The notes beneath the pieces are model-generated. The model searched no databases, was not told the origin of the DNA, and was given only the letters and a program-made list of their open reading frames with translations. From assembly GCA_964550655.1 (NCBI GenBank), contig CAZKAQ010000018.1:1-47743 (forward strand): a DNA stretch of 47,743 nt, in the 5' to 3' direction. The position numbers and the translations under genes were made by a program. This DNA comes from GCA-1730015 sp964550655 (lineage in GTDB: Bacteria; Pseudomonadota; Gammaproteobacteria; Granulosicoccales; Granulosicoccaceae). How positions within the stretch are numbered: the first letter of the stretch is position 1; every line of letters begins with the position of its first letter. Below, one piece after another: positions 32,435-41,822 of the stretch.

Positions 32435-34057
32435 CTACAGTCTGATTTTTTGGTTGATGACCTGTGCCATTAATTTATTATCACTTTTACGCGATAAAGA
32501 GCAGGCATATTCGTATATTGAACTGGATTTCATCGCGCGGTGAATTCTAAATATCAATGTTTCTGTCGTTTCAGCGTTCGCGAAGAAGCACAGGTCTTTG
32601 CCAACAGAACTATGGGCTAAGTTAAAACCTTTGCCTTCATATTTTTCGAGACATAGATCAAAAATAATCGGGTAGGCTGCAAAATACAGTAAGCCGACAC
32701 CATTGATATCATGTGGTGATAAAAGGTCATAGTCAGTCTCGTATATGGTTTCCTGCGGGGTATTGGCACGCATTGCCTTATACTGTGCGCCGAATTCCGG
32801 AAGCTGATCGTAAGCAGGTATTGCCTGCGGATCCGGCAGGGTGGGTGCACCTTTGATAAGACTGGTATTGGTGCCCCTTTCGCCATATTTGGCAAATGTC
32901 GACATCATTGATACATCAATTTTTTCAGACTTTGTTTGTAACTGCTGTTCTGAAAAGAAAAGACTGGAACCATAGCGTTTGAGAGTTGCGTTGGCTTCCA
33001 GTGCATCGTTTTCACGGAAGTTACGCAGATTTGATGAGGCACGCCAGGAAAGCCTTGTAAAAGTAGCGTAAAGCCGGTCTCCCATCTCATCCGAAATTGA
33101 ACTGGATTTCTGTTTGAGAAAATTGGTAATCATTTTCCAATGGGTATTGCCGAGTTCCTTCAGCATCCACGATTCACTCAATCCGGACAGCGCCATCTGA
33201 GGCATATCAATTGAATAAATACCTTTGGCTACCCCGGGACGCTGAACCTGGATCGTTGGAGGCGGCACTACAAGCTCGTCTGATTTTTCACTGTTGTCCG
33301 GTAGCGTTCGTGATGGTGCAGTTGTAACAGGTTTGACAGCGGGTTTGGTTATATTTGCCAGAGACGGCAAACTTGCAATTTCTGCAAGAGACGAGGCACT
33401 TACCCATTCAATATCCGGAATCGCAATACCGAACTCGGTCTCAATAGCTGCGCGCAGCGTTATCAGTGCAAAGCTATCCACGCTCGTGTCGGCAACGGGT
33501 ATGTGTAAAGATTCTTCATCCACGCCAGCTTCCGATTTTATAAAAGCGAGGATAGCCTGTGTATCTGTTACACCGTCTTTGCTAACTGGTACAGATTCTA
33601 CAACTTTAGTGGGGGGAGCTTTTTCATCCTTGACCAGAATTCCATATTCTTTGGTCATGACACCTGACCTGATCAGTCTGGCAGGATTGCCAGCTGCCAC
33701 GGAGTTGCTCGGGATATCATTCATCACCACACTGCCCGCACCGATTACGCAGTGATCACCGATTCTGATGCCTGGCAGTACAGTGCTGCCACCACCGATA
33801 AAGCAGTTATCACCAACGAAGGTGTCGACATGCACCCCGTTGACAAAATCGTGTGTAAGAATCACGGCGTTATAGGCAATACTGGTGTTCTCGCCTATAT
33901 GAACGCCTTTGGGGTTTGTTCGATCCAGCCGGGCTGTTTTAGCAATGCGCGTGTTATCACCAATTTTCATTCCGTAGAACTTACGCAAAAACTGGCGCCG
34001 TAGTGCGGCTGAATAGTGGTACGCATTGTTTCTAAATTTATGGATAGGATACTTCAT
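32435..34057 (-). CDS. Three-domain fusion: hexapeptide acyltransferase, acyl carrier protein, LnmK/Pnap_2097-like domain
   Basis: The 540-residue product is from the ATG at 34057 (AAGGAA upstream; a TTG ten codons earlier is possible). Residues about 30-130 are a left-handed beta-helix acyltransferase with hexapeptide repeats (IGENTSIAYNAV, FVGDNCFIGGGSTVLPGIRI) and an AAGNPARLI end. Residues about 160-235 are an acyl carrier domain with the phosphopantetheine serine in TSVDSFALITLR (Ser195). A Pro/Thr-rich linker follows. Residues about 283-540 open MPQMALSGLSESWMLKELGN and resemble the LnmK-related Pnap_2097 biosynthetic family (double hot-dog; LnmK is an acyltransferase/decarboxylase acting on an ACP). 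An enzyme fused to its own carrier suggests assembly of an acyl-derived small molecule. The fusion call rests on motif memory. Confidence 0.78.
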   Translation of the reverse strand: MKYPIHKFRNNAYHYSAALRRQFLRKFYGMKIGDNTRIAKTARLDRTNPKGVHIGENTSIAYNAVILTHDFVNGVHVDTFVGDNCFIGGGSTVLPGIRIGDHCVIGAGSVVMNDIPSNSVAAGNPARLIRSGVMTKEYGILVKDEKAPPTKVVESVPVSKDGVTDTQAILAFIKSEAGVDEESLHIPVADTSVDSFALITLRAAIETEFGIAIPDIEWVSASSLAEIASLPSLANITKPAVKPVTTAPSRTLPDNSEKSDELVVPPPTIQVQRPGVAKGIYSIDMPQMALSGLSESWMLKELGNTHWKMITNFLKQKSSSISDEMGDRLYATFTRLSWRASSNLRNFRENDALEANATLKRYGSSLFFSEQQLQTKSEKIDVSMMSTFAKYGERGTNTSLIKGAPTLPDPQAIPAYDQLPEFGAQYKAMRANTPQETIYETDYDLLSPHDINGVGLLYFAAYPIIFDLCLEKYEGKGFNLAHSSVGKDLCFFANAETTETLIFRIHRAMKSSSIYEYACSLSRKSDNKLMAQVINQKIRL

Positions 34058-34106
34058 ATGCGATTGAGTTTCCTTTATGTATTGCAACCACTATAACCGC
34101 TTGTAC

Positions 34107-34168
34107 TGTATAAGTAGCTCTTAAATAAAGAGTTTGCTGATTACGATCCGGTTTGCTTAGTACGATCC
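34107..34168 (-). promoter_or_regulatory. Activator-type promoter with tandem 19-bp repeats for the ACP-fusion operon
   Basis: On the minus strand a -10-like TATACA (34107-34112) has no recognisable -35. Instead two directly adjacent 19-base direct repeats (34131-34149 and 34150-34168, 16 of 19 identical, sharing GGATCGTA..AGCAAAC) end at the -35 position. Contiguous repeats one 19-bp period apart beside a poor -35 are the usual look of an activator site such as AraC-type or response-regulator sites. Confidence 0.5.
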
Positions 34169-34226
34169 ATGTATTTTTGGTTAGTTTTTAATATTTTTTA
34201 GTGTTAGTAGCACGATAGCTGGCTTG

Positions 34227-37200
34227 TTAAAGCTCAAAATACACATTGCGGTGGTCCTTGCGTTTCTTTAGTACCCTTGAAATGGCAGCAAGGTATGGGC
34301 TGGTAGTTGCCGGCTCTCCGTTGATTGTTTTTACGGTGAGTTTGCCAGTAAATTTGGTGATATGCACACAAGGTTCAAGTATACGATCCAGCGCGTTGTC
34401 TTGCGGATCAATGTAAAAATGCAATCGGCTGCCATTATTCTCGATAACCAGTGCCAGCTCGCCTTTATAGAAAGACAGGTAATTCTGTGCACGTCTTTGA
34501 GGTAGCTCAGGCCAGTCAACGCCGAGCCCACAAGGTGAGATCGGATCAAGCGCATTGCACCAGAAATGAGTTGGTGGTTTTTCTTTCTGTTGTAGCCTTG
34601 CGAGTGCACGCGGCGAGATAAACTGTGGCCCGCTTAAGCCTTCAATAAACAGGCCCTGTGTGACCTCACCGGCGAGCTCCATTACTCTTAGCGCTTTAAA
34701 TAGTCTGCCAAATCTGAGGCAGTTGATTTCACGGTTTGCGAGTTCACGGGTGATAACGCCATAACGGTCGAGCAGTATATGCACGCGCTCACGGCGTTCC
34801 TCAAGCTCTGTCAGTGGGTCGTTGTCTAAATCGCTGTCGGGAATCAGCTGCCAGTTACCCGGCCATGCATTGCTGAGAGCTCTGGCGCGTCTCTTTGCCA
34901 TTGCTACTCTGCCGGTACTGCTGGCAGCAACTGATAGGTTAAAGTTCGATCTCGCACCTTGCTTCAATGGTGCGAGGCTGTCTGCTGTCAGTTTGCCAGA
35001 CCAGACACCCTGCCACCAGGTCTCATTGATATTATCTATATTCGGCTTGCCTTGTGAGTGATTATTCGGGTCTCTGGCAAGGGTTGATATCTGCAGATAG
35101 TTATAACTGGCATGAGCATCACTAAAGTATGGTGCGAGCGGAAATGCTTCGCTATTGTGGTTGCGCAGTAGTTCGATATCTTCCGGGTAGCACAGGCAGC
35201 ACTGCTCCTTGTCAGTTCCAAGCCACGATAACTGTTGATGCAAAAAAACGTTGTCCAGTTGATGTTCTGAAAAATCTTTTAGTCTGGCTGTGAAAAAATC
35301 ATTTAACAATGGCTGCACCCGGCTATGGTAGCCACGTAACTTTTCTACAGTATCAATAACCGTTTGTTCACTCGATGCTACGTTAAAACGGTGCCAGTTG
35401 GCTAAGATGCCCGGCAGGTGTTTTACCCCAAGCGGTTCAAATGACGGGCGTCGGGCAGATCGTTGCCAGCGCAGCAGTATTTCAAAGTTATCCAGGCTGC
35501 ACCAGGTTGTTCTTGTGTCACCTTCCAGCAGTGTTCCCTGGATGAATCTTTCATCCTCAAGCAATGCATCGGGTACCGTGGGCAGCAGAGTTTTTATTTC
35601 TTCAATTGATAACGGCCCGTAAAAAGACAGCACTTCAGTGGCAAGCGACTCTGCAGAGCGTTCGTCATTGTCAAGCCTGGGTAATTTTTTGCGGTTTACA
35701 GAGGCTCCTGCTGCAAGTCCGCTGTTGATTAATTGGTATGCATCTTCCAGATGACATACCCAGCGTCTGTCATTTTGACTAAGCTCACACAGTAGTCGAT
35801 CTGATTTTGACGGTTGATCCTGCCACTCTTCCCACCACTCGTTGTGCGAAATCAGTACCCGTTCTTTGACCCACTCGATCCACTCCTGTTTGTCTGCAGG
35901 TTGATAATCAGGGTGAGTACGCTGTCGCTTGGCGATAAACTGCTGATTGATTGCAGGATCTATCGATGGTCTCAGTTGACTGTTAAGAGCAGTTTCCTTT
36001 ATCAGATCCTCTGACAGTGCACTGACCTGCTGTTGATCGGGTGTATCGTCTGCGTACATGTACTGATTTATCTGATCAAATGTCAGGTTACTCGCAAAAG
36101 GTGTTGGTGTTTGTGTGTGAATAAAACTCCATGCGCATACACCGTCTGCGACTTCATTCAGCATGCTTGTCAGGGCAGGTAGTTCAAATTCATCTTTAAG
36201 GCAGGTGCGCCAGGCCTCCAGCATTACCGGAAAATCTTCAAACGTTATTGTTGCTGACATCAACTTTTTTGCCTGCAATCGGCTCATCCACAATGGTAGT
36301 CTTTGATTGAACCTCTGACGTGGTAGCAATAGAAATCTGCCGGCGCATTCACGAAAGCGTGTACCGAAAAAGCCTGAGCTCTCAAGCGAGCGTCGCAGGT
36401 GGTAATTTAGATTTTCCGGTGTGACAAGTGAAATCACCTGCGCAGGATCAGGCATGTTGTGCAGTTGTATGACAATGGCGTCGTTGTCTGCATGCAGTTT
36501 TGGTGTTTCCGAGAATTTCTCCTGCCATGCGCTCTGCAGTGCCAGTGCCCATGGATGGTTTAATCGACCACCCCAGTGTGTGTGCAAGACGAGTTGTTTC
36601 TGATTGTCCGGCCCTTTGTAACCACCGGGCCCGGTTTCTACCAGCTCCAGTAATACATGGTGTCGATGTGGCAGGTCGGTGGCACTTTTGTCTCTTTGTC
36701 TTTGCAGATATTCAATCAGCTTAACCGCGGCACCCTCATCAAAACAGAGATCATCTTTAAGATGTGCCTGTAGTTTTTTTTGTTGGCCGGAAGCAAGCCA
36801 GTTATTCGCTTTTAAAAGAAAAGCGCCAATACGTTGCGCATAGTGATGGCTGCGGTTGTTGCGTTCAGCACGCCAGAACGGCGGTGCATTGCCGGCGCCA
36901 GATTGTTTTACCAGTACATCGTTGTGGTTTATCTGTTTGATCTGCCAGTGTTGCGTACCAAGTGCGAAGGTATCTCCAACTCGTGCTTCCCAAACGAATT
37001 CTTCATCGAGTTCTCCAATTTTAGCGCCTGTATCTGCATGACGTATTTGATAGTAACCCCGATCAGGGATACTGCCGCCGGAGTTGTACAATGCAAACAC
37101 AGCATTCTTTTTGGCTGTTATTGTCCCGTCTATGCGGTTGTAGACAATACGCGATTGCAACTCGCGTATGCGGGAGCCTGCATATCGGCCTGACAGTAGT

Positions 37201-38543
37201 TCCAGTACCAGTTCAAACTGTTCGCGCGAGGTTTTTTGATAAGCTGCTGATCTTTTTACCAGCTGATAGATATCGTCAGCATTCCATTTTTCGTTGGCAC
37301 ACATCGAGATGATTATCTGTGACAGTGTATCGAGTGCGCCTTTTAGTGGCACTAATGGTTCAAGGTCTCGCGCTATAGTAGCAGTTGATAATGCAGCGGC
37401 TTCTACAAAGTCTGCTGCATGCACCGGATATAAAGCACCACGACTTTCCTCGCCGACGCTGTGGCCGGCACGTCCGATGCGCTGCAGTGTGGCGGCAATG
37501 CCCGGTGGTGATTGTAACAACACAACCTGATCAAGGCTGCCGATATCAATGCCCATTTCAAGTGAGCTGGTCGCAACGATGGCCTTCAGTTCGCCTTGCT
37601 TTAAACGACGTTCTACCTCGGCGCGTATCTCACGTGCCAGAGAGCCGTGATGTGCATAGGCAAGCAGTGATGGAGACTGTTCATTAATTTTAAGTGTTAT
37701 TTTTTCCGCCATTGCGCGACTGTTGGTAAAAAACAGTGTGCTGCGATTATTTAATGCCACATCGCGAAATTTCTCTGCCAGTGGATCCCATACAGATTCA
37801 CCGTTATGCGCTGCTTCTTTTATTTCATCCGGGTAATGTACCTTGAGAGAAATAGCTTTCTCGGATGGCGGGTTAACGATGCTGACACTTCTTGCAGTGC
37901 CTTTGTCATCATAGCCGCCGATATAGGTCGCCACCTCTTCAAGTGGGCTGACAGTGGCAGAGAGTGCAATGCGCTGAAGACTACCGGTGATGTGCAGTAG
38001 TCGTTCGGCAGCTGCCATCAGCGCAACACCGCGTCTGTTATCGACCAGTGAATGCACTTCATCGATAATCAGTGTTTCTACTGTGCTTAGCGCCAGCCTG
38101 CCACGGGTGGTTGTCAGCAGCAGCGTCAGGCTCTCAGGTGTGGTGATTAAAATATCCGGTGGTTTGCGCAGCATACGCTGACGATCAGTTTGCGAGGTAT
38201 CGCCGGAACGGGTCTGGACTTTAAGGCGCGGTAACGCACCTGCATCTGCGAGTGCCTGCATAGGGTCGAGCAGATTGCGCTGTATATCGTTGTTTAAGGC
38301 TTTAAGTGGCGAGACGTACAGCAATCGGGTGACACCCGGCTGCCAGTCATTGTTGGCAAAACGATTTAATGACCACAGAAATGCGGTCAGCGTTTTACCG
38401 CTGCCGGTCGGTGCGGTTATTAACGAGTGCGCGCCGCTGGCAATAACCGGCCATGCGGCATTTTGTACTGCTGTTGGATGTTTGAAGCGTCCTTCAAACC
38501 AGCTTCGTATTTGCGGATTGAAATTGTCGAGCGCGTTGCTCAT
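34227..38543 (-). CDS. lhr: Lhr-type large DEAD/DEAH-box helicase
   Basis: ATP-dependent superfamily-2 helicase linked to DNA repair; acts in the cytoplasm on nucleic acids. The 1438 residues are close to full-length Lhr (about 1500). Walker A APTGSGKT (44-51), DEVH box (161-164), SAT motif in IALSATVSPLEE, and helicase motifs LEMGIDIG and QRIGRAGH follow. The Lhr-specific winged-helix and core domain (from SAAYQKTSREQF to the WW-rich C-terminal half) is present, along with the long C-terminal extension (about 880-1438) found only in bacterial Lhr. Divergent from the recQ-like gene. Confidence 0.94.
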   Translation of the reverse strand: MSNALDNFNPQIRSWFEGRFKHPTAVQNAAWPVIASGAHSLITAPTGSGKTLTAFLWSLNRFANNDWQPGVTRLLYVSPLKALNNDIQRNLLDPMQALADAGALPRLKVQTRSGDTSQTDRQRMLRKPPDILITTPESLTLLLTTTRGRLALSTVETLIIDEVHSLVDNRRGVALMAAAERLLHITGSLQRIALSATVSPLEEVATYIGGYDDKGTARSVSIVNPPSEKAISLKVHYPDEIKEAAHNGESVWDPLAEKFRDVALNNRSTLFFTNSRAMAEKITLKINEQSPSLLAYAHHGSLAREIRAEVERRLKQGELKAIVATSSLEMGIDIGSLDQVVLLQSPPGIAATLQRIGRAGHSVGEESRGALYPVHAADFVEAAALSTATIARDLEPLVPLKGALDTLSQIIISMCANEKWNADDIYQLVKRSAAYQKTSREQFELVLELLSGRYAGSRIRELQSRIVYNRIDGTITAKKNAVFALYNSGGSIPDRGYYQIRHADTGAKIGELDEEFVWEARVGDTFALGTQHWQIKQINHNDVLVKQSGAGNAPPFWRAERNNRSHHYAQRIGAFLLKANNWLASGQQKKLQAHLKDDLCFDEGAAVKLIEYLQRQRDKSATDLPHRHHVLLELVETGPGGYKGPDNQKQLVLHTHWGGRLNHPWALALQSAWQEKFSETPKLHADNDAIVIQLHNMPDPAQVISLVTPENLNYHLRRSLESSGFFGTRFRECAGRFLLLPRQRFNQRLPLWMSRLQAKKLMSATITFEDFPVMLEAWRTCLKDEFELPALTSMLNEVADGVCAWSFIHTQTPTPFASNLTFDQINQYMYADDTPDQQQVSALSEDLIKETALNSQLRPSIDPAINQQFIAKRQRTHPDYQPADKQEWIEWVKERVLISHNEWWEEWQDQPSKSDRLLCELSQNDRRWVCHLEDAYQLINSGLAAGASVNRKKLPRLDNDERSAESLATEVLSFYGPLSIEEIKTLLPTVPDALLEDERFIQGTLLEGDTRTTWCSLDNFEILLRWQRSARRPSFEPLGVKHLPGILANWHRFNVASSEQTVIDTVEKLRGYHSRVQPLLNDFFTARLKDFSEHQLDNVFLHQQLSWLGTDKEQCCLCYPEDIELLRNHNSEAFPLAPYFSDAHASYNYLQISTLARDPNNHSQGKPNIDNINETWWQGVWSGKLTADSLAPLKQGARSNFNLSVAASSTGRVAMAKRRARALSNAWPGNWQLIPDSDLDNDPLTELEERRERVHILLDRYGVITRELANREINCLRFGRLFKALRVMELAGEVTQGLFIEGLSGPQFISPRALARLQQKEKPPTHFWCNALDPISPCGLGVDWPELPQRRAQNYLSFYKGELALVIENNGSRLHFYIDPQDNALDRILEPCVHITKFTGKLTVKTINGEPATTSPYLAAISRVLKKRKDHRNVYFEL

Positions 38544-38728
38544 TTGCTGTTATCCGGAAGCCCGGAGCTGCCGCCGTGGCTGTGTCGAATATTTACTGAT
38601 ACCTGCACCTGATGATTTAAACGTAACACAAATGATCGACAAAGTCAGATAAGCCGGGTGCCTTGTTCATCGCAGTTTATTCCGCAGAAGATGTGGTACT
38701 CGTTTATCTCCTGCGAGGAGAATTTGAA
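38544..38728. other. Divergent region between lhr and the recQ-like gene
   Basis: About 185 bases before the small reading frame. TCTCCT-gcg-AGGAGA (38707-38721) is a short palindrome whose right arm is also the ribosome site of that frame, so folding could hide it. No clear sigma-70 promoter stands out. Confidence 0.35.
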
Positions 38729-38839
38729 ATGTTATACAGTACCAAAAGCCAACGGCCGGCTAACCAGCCGATAAAACACGTGCACAACAGGTATTGCTGC
38801 AGTAAAGTAGTGGCTGATCAATCCCGATCTGAAGTTTAA
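38729..38839 (+). CDS. Candidate small protein or leader peptide (36 residues) upstream of recQ
   Basis: ATG at 38729 with a strong ribosome site GAGGAG eight bases upstream. It encodes 36 residues beginning MLYSTKSQRPANQPIKHVHN and ending in TAA at 38837-38839, 16 bases before the recQ-like ATG. It is basic, with a CC pair and no membrane segment. The ribosome site and position suggest a translated leader or small protein coupled to the helicase gene. No homologue is recognised, and such a short frame could be chance. Confidence 0.4.
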   Translation: MLYSTKSQRPANQPIKHVHNRYCCSKVVADQSRSEV

Positions 38840-38855
38840 GCTGTAGGAAGTAATC

Positions 38856-40856
38856 ATGCACCAGTCAAATCTTAAGACACAAGCACAATCTATGACCGCC
38901 TCTGGCGATGCACCCGAGCCTCTTGAGGTTCTAAAGAAGCATTTCGGTTACGACGCATTCCGTGAAGGTCAGGAGGCAGTTATTACCCGCTTGCTTGCCG
39001 GTCAATCGGCAGCGGCGGTTTTCCCGACAGGGGGTGGTAAATCACTTTGTTATCAATTGCCGGCTTTATGCCTCGATGGTTTAACGCTGGTTGTATCACC
39101 GTTGCTGGCGTTAATGAAAGATCAAATAGACGCTCTGGCGGCGCGGGGTATAAAAGCCAGCCGACTCGATTCAACCCAAACACTGGAAGAGTATCGACAG
39201 GTGATGGACGATATTCGCAACGGAACCTTACGTTTATTGTACGTAGCCCCCGAACGATTCAATAACGAAAGATTTCGTGCTTCAATCGCAAATGTAAAAG
39301 TATCTTTATTTGCCATAGATGAGGCGCATTGTATATCTGAATGGGGCCATAACTTTCGGCCTGACTATCTAAAACTGATCGAATTTGCAAAAGCCTGCAA
39401 CGCAGAGCGTCTGCTTGCTCTGACGGCAACTGCAACAAAAGATGTACTCAAAGACATTTGTGATCAATTTAGTATTAGTCCTGACTGTGCGATAAGCACT
39501 GGTTTTTACCGCAGTAATCTGACTCTGCGTGCTCAGGCAGTAGAGTCCTCCAAGCGTGATAAAAAACTACTGGAGCTGTTAAAAGAGAGTCCGCCAGGTG
39601 CATCTATAGTTTATGTAACTCTGCAGAAAGCCGCTGAACACGTCGCGCAGTTTTTGCAGTCTAATGGTCTGCAGGCCAGACACTACCACGCCGGTATGAA
39701 AGACAATGAGCGCGCTGATACGCAAGACTGGTTTATAAAATCTGATACCGCCATTGTTGTGGCAACTATTGCCTTTGGTATGGGTATAGACAAAGCTGAT
39801 ATTCGTGCGGTCTATCATTACAATTTACCGAAAAGCCTTGAGAACTACTCACAGGAGATTGGCCGCGCAGGGCGTGATGGTAAGCCTTCGGTTTGTCATA
39901 CACTGGCCTGCAGCGAAGATCTCATCCCGCTGCAGAACTTTATCTATGCTGATACGCCATCACCTGTAGCGCTGAATAAATTCACTGAATCAATCTTTGT
40001 GCATGACACTGAATTTGATATTTCACTCTTTGAACTCTCGAGCCAGTGTGATGTGCGACCACTTGTCTTGCGCACATTGCTGACGCGCCTGGAGCTTGAT
40101 GGTTATCTGAAAGGTGGTACACCGTTTTACGCCAATTATCAGTTCAAACCTTTGATGTCATCAGAAGAAATACTCTCCCGCTTTGATGAAGATCGACGGC
40201 AGTTTATTTCAAATCTGTTTAAACAGGCAGTAAAGAACCGTGTCTGGTTTCAGATTGACCTTGAAGCAGCAACAACTGCGCTGGGTGCTCCCCGGCAGCG
40301 ATTGGTTGCAGCACTGGATTATCTGGGGGAGCAGGGTATGCTTGAAGTTAAGGTTGCCGGTGTTCGTAATCGCTACACTATTCTTAGGCGGCCGGATAAT
40401 GCCGGCACACTTGCGCAGACACTCTCTGATGATGCGTTAAAACGACAAGAGCGTGAAATCAATCGCTTACAGCAAGTGATGGACTGGATCAGTCTTGATC
40501 AGTGTCAAACCTCTGCGTTGTGTGAACGGTTTGATCGGGCGCTTCAGAAAGACTGTGGTCACTGTAGCTATTGTGAAAATCGTAAACCAGTAGTTATCAG
40601 CGGTCCGGCACAGAACAATGTACCATCTGATGTATTGAAAGCCGCTATTACTCTGCAAAAGTCAAAACCGGACGTGCTGGCAACACACGCTGACATCACC
40701 AAAGTACTTTGTGGTTTATCTTCACCGGCGATTTCTAAAGCAAAACTGACAAAGCACGAACTGTTTGGTAGTTGCTCTGAAATTGCTTTTGCAACAGTGC
40801 TTGAGCAATGCAGGCATTCATTAAGTCTTAAATCTGATTCGGAACATCAGACCTGA
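38856..40856 (+). CDS. RecQ-family ATP-dependent DNA helicase
   Basis: 3'-5' DNA helicase acting in recombination and repair. The 666 residues have FPTGGGKSLCYQ (56-67), DEAH (155-158), TATATK and the RecQ motif VI segment EIGRAGRDG. The RecQ loop reads CISEWGHNFRPDY, with Asn where RecQ usually has Asp. A zinc cluster ending CGHCSYC near residue 570 is present. The zinc region lies further from the helicase core than in E. coli RecQ, and no HRDC domain is evident, so this is a RecQ-like branch rather than canonical RecQ. AGGAAG precedes the ATG. Convergent with the nitrilase gene. Confidence 0.9.
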   Translation: MHQSNLKTQAQSMTASGDAPEPLEVLKKHFGYDAFREGQEAVITRLLAGQSAAAVFPTGGGKSLCYQLPALCLDGLTLVVSPLLALMKDQIDALAARGIKASRLDSTQTLEEYRQVMDDIRNGTLRLLYVAPERFNNERFRASIANVKVSLFAIDEAHCISEWGHNFRPDYLKLIEFAKACNAERLLALTATATKDVLKDICDQFSISPDCAISTGFYRSNLTLRAQAVESSKRDKKLLELLKESPPGASIVYVTLQKAAEHVAQFLQSNGLQARHYHAGMKDNERADTQDWFIKSDTAIVVATIAFGMGIDKADIRAVYHYNLPKSLENYSQEIGRAGRDGKPSVCHTLACSEDLIPLQNFIYADTPSPVALNKFTESIFVHDTEFDISLFELSSQCDVRPLVLRTLLTRLELDGYLKGGTPFYANYQFKPLMSSEEILSRFDEDRRQFISNLFKQAVKNRVWFQIDLEAATTALGAPRQRLVAALDYLGEQGMLEVKVAGVRNRYTILRRPDNAGTLAQTLSDDALKRQEREINRLQQVMDWISLDQCQTSALCERFDRALQKDCGHCSYCENRKPVVISGPAQNNVPSDVLKAAITLQKSKPDVLATHADITKVLCGLSSPAISKAKLTKHELFGSCSEIAFATVLEQCRHSLSLKSDSEHQT

Positions 40857-40869
40857 ATAGAATGTCAGA

Positions 40870-40899
40870 AAAATCATGCGTTATTAAACGCATGATTTT
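40870..40899. terminator. Bidirectional intrinsic terminator
   Basis: A perfect 13-bp stem (40870-40882 with 40887-40899) with an ATTA loop and A/T-rich arms lies between convergent genes. It overlaps the last bases of the nitrilase-family gene, and the TTTT/AAAA ends suit termination in both directions. Confidence 0.85.
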
Positions 40900-41746
40900 A
40901 GCGCTTAAAATTAATGTCGGTTGCAGGTAAATTGTAGCTTGGCAGACGATCATCGAGAAAATGATATTCTTTACGTGCCTGCGCTATAGCGGCTTTATCG
41001 AGCGTTAGCATTTTATATTGCTCATCGTGTTCTGCAAAGAAAACCGGTGGGGTGTTCTCATCAGTCCACGGAGGCATAAAAACGGAGTGTCCATAATTTC
41101 CTCCGGCACGATTAAGGCTAACCATGTAGATCTGGTTTTCCATTGCTCTGGTTTTTACAAATGCGTGCCAGCTGTCAAATGACGGGTCTCTGGCATAAGC
41201 GCCTGTATGTAATATGCAGTCGACTTTGTGCTGCAATACTAACGTTCTGGTCAGTTCTGCAAAGCGGAGGTCGTAGCAGATGATCGGGGCGAGGCGGAAG
41301 CCGTTGCATTCAAACACAAGCAGCTGGTTGCCGGCTGTGTTGAAATAGTTTTTTTCTTCTGACGCACCAAACTGTGCGAGGTGCAATTTTTCGTAGACAC
41401 CTGTGAGGTCACCTGAGGGATTAACTACACCGGTAGCGATGCTGTAGCCGTGCTTGCTGCGCCTTGCGTAACCGTACAGCACCCAACAGTGGTGTGTTTT
41501 GGCGATGTTGCTCCATGTTTTATAAGACTTACCGTCATCTTCCTCTGCTACTTCAGTCAGATTTGCAAAGGTGGAGCTGGCGTAATCGAGTGTTGAGAGT
41601 TCCGGTAGCAGTAGAATATCTGCAGCATCTGTACTTAGATGCTCATCGGCTTTATCTGCGGTATGTTGTAGATGTGTATCTCTGCTGTTAGCCGTATCAG
41701 TCGGCGGAATAGTGATCTGGCATGCAAGTATTTTAAGTGTTGTCAT
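40898..41746 (-). CDS. Carbon-nitrogen hydrolase (nitrilase superfamily amidohydrolase)
   Basis: The 282 residues hold the Glu-Lys-Cys triad: E49 in LLLPELS, K120 in VYEKLHL and C157 in PIICYDLRF. It hydrolyses a C-N bond in an amide, carbamoyl compound or nitrile; omega-amidase and deaminated glutathione amidase are close functional classes, but none can be chosen. No signal peptide. Its stop lies inside the terminator shared with the recQ-like gene. A 76-base gap separates it from the upstream ybiT gene on the same strand. Confidence 0.9.
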   Translation of the reverse strand: MTTLKILACQITIPPTDTANSRDTHLQHTADKADEHLSTDAADILLLPELSTLDYASSTFANLTEVAEEDDGKSYKTWSNIAKTHHCWVLYGYARRSKHGYSIATGVVNPSGDLTGVYEKLHLAQFGASEEKNYFNTAGNQLLVFECNGFRLAPIICYDLRFAELTRTLVLQHKVDCILHTGAYARDPSFDSWHAFVKTRAMENQIYMVSLNRAGGNYGHSVFMPPWTDENTPPVFFAEHDEQYKMLTLDKAAIAQARKEYHFLDDRLPSYNLPATDINFKR

Positions 41747-41822
41747 GTGGCGGCCTTAAAATCTGATTGTGCAATGACAAACCTGATGTTTTCAGTTCTT
41801 TGTAAAGCTCACCCGCAGTTGC

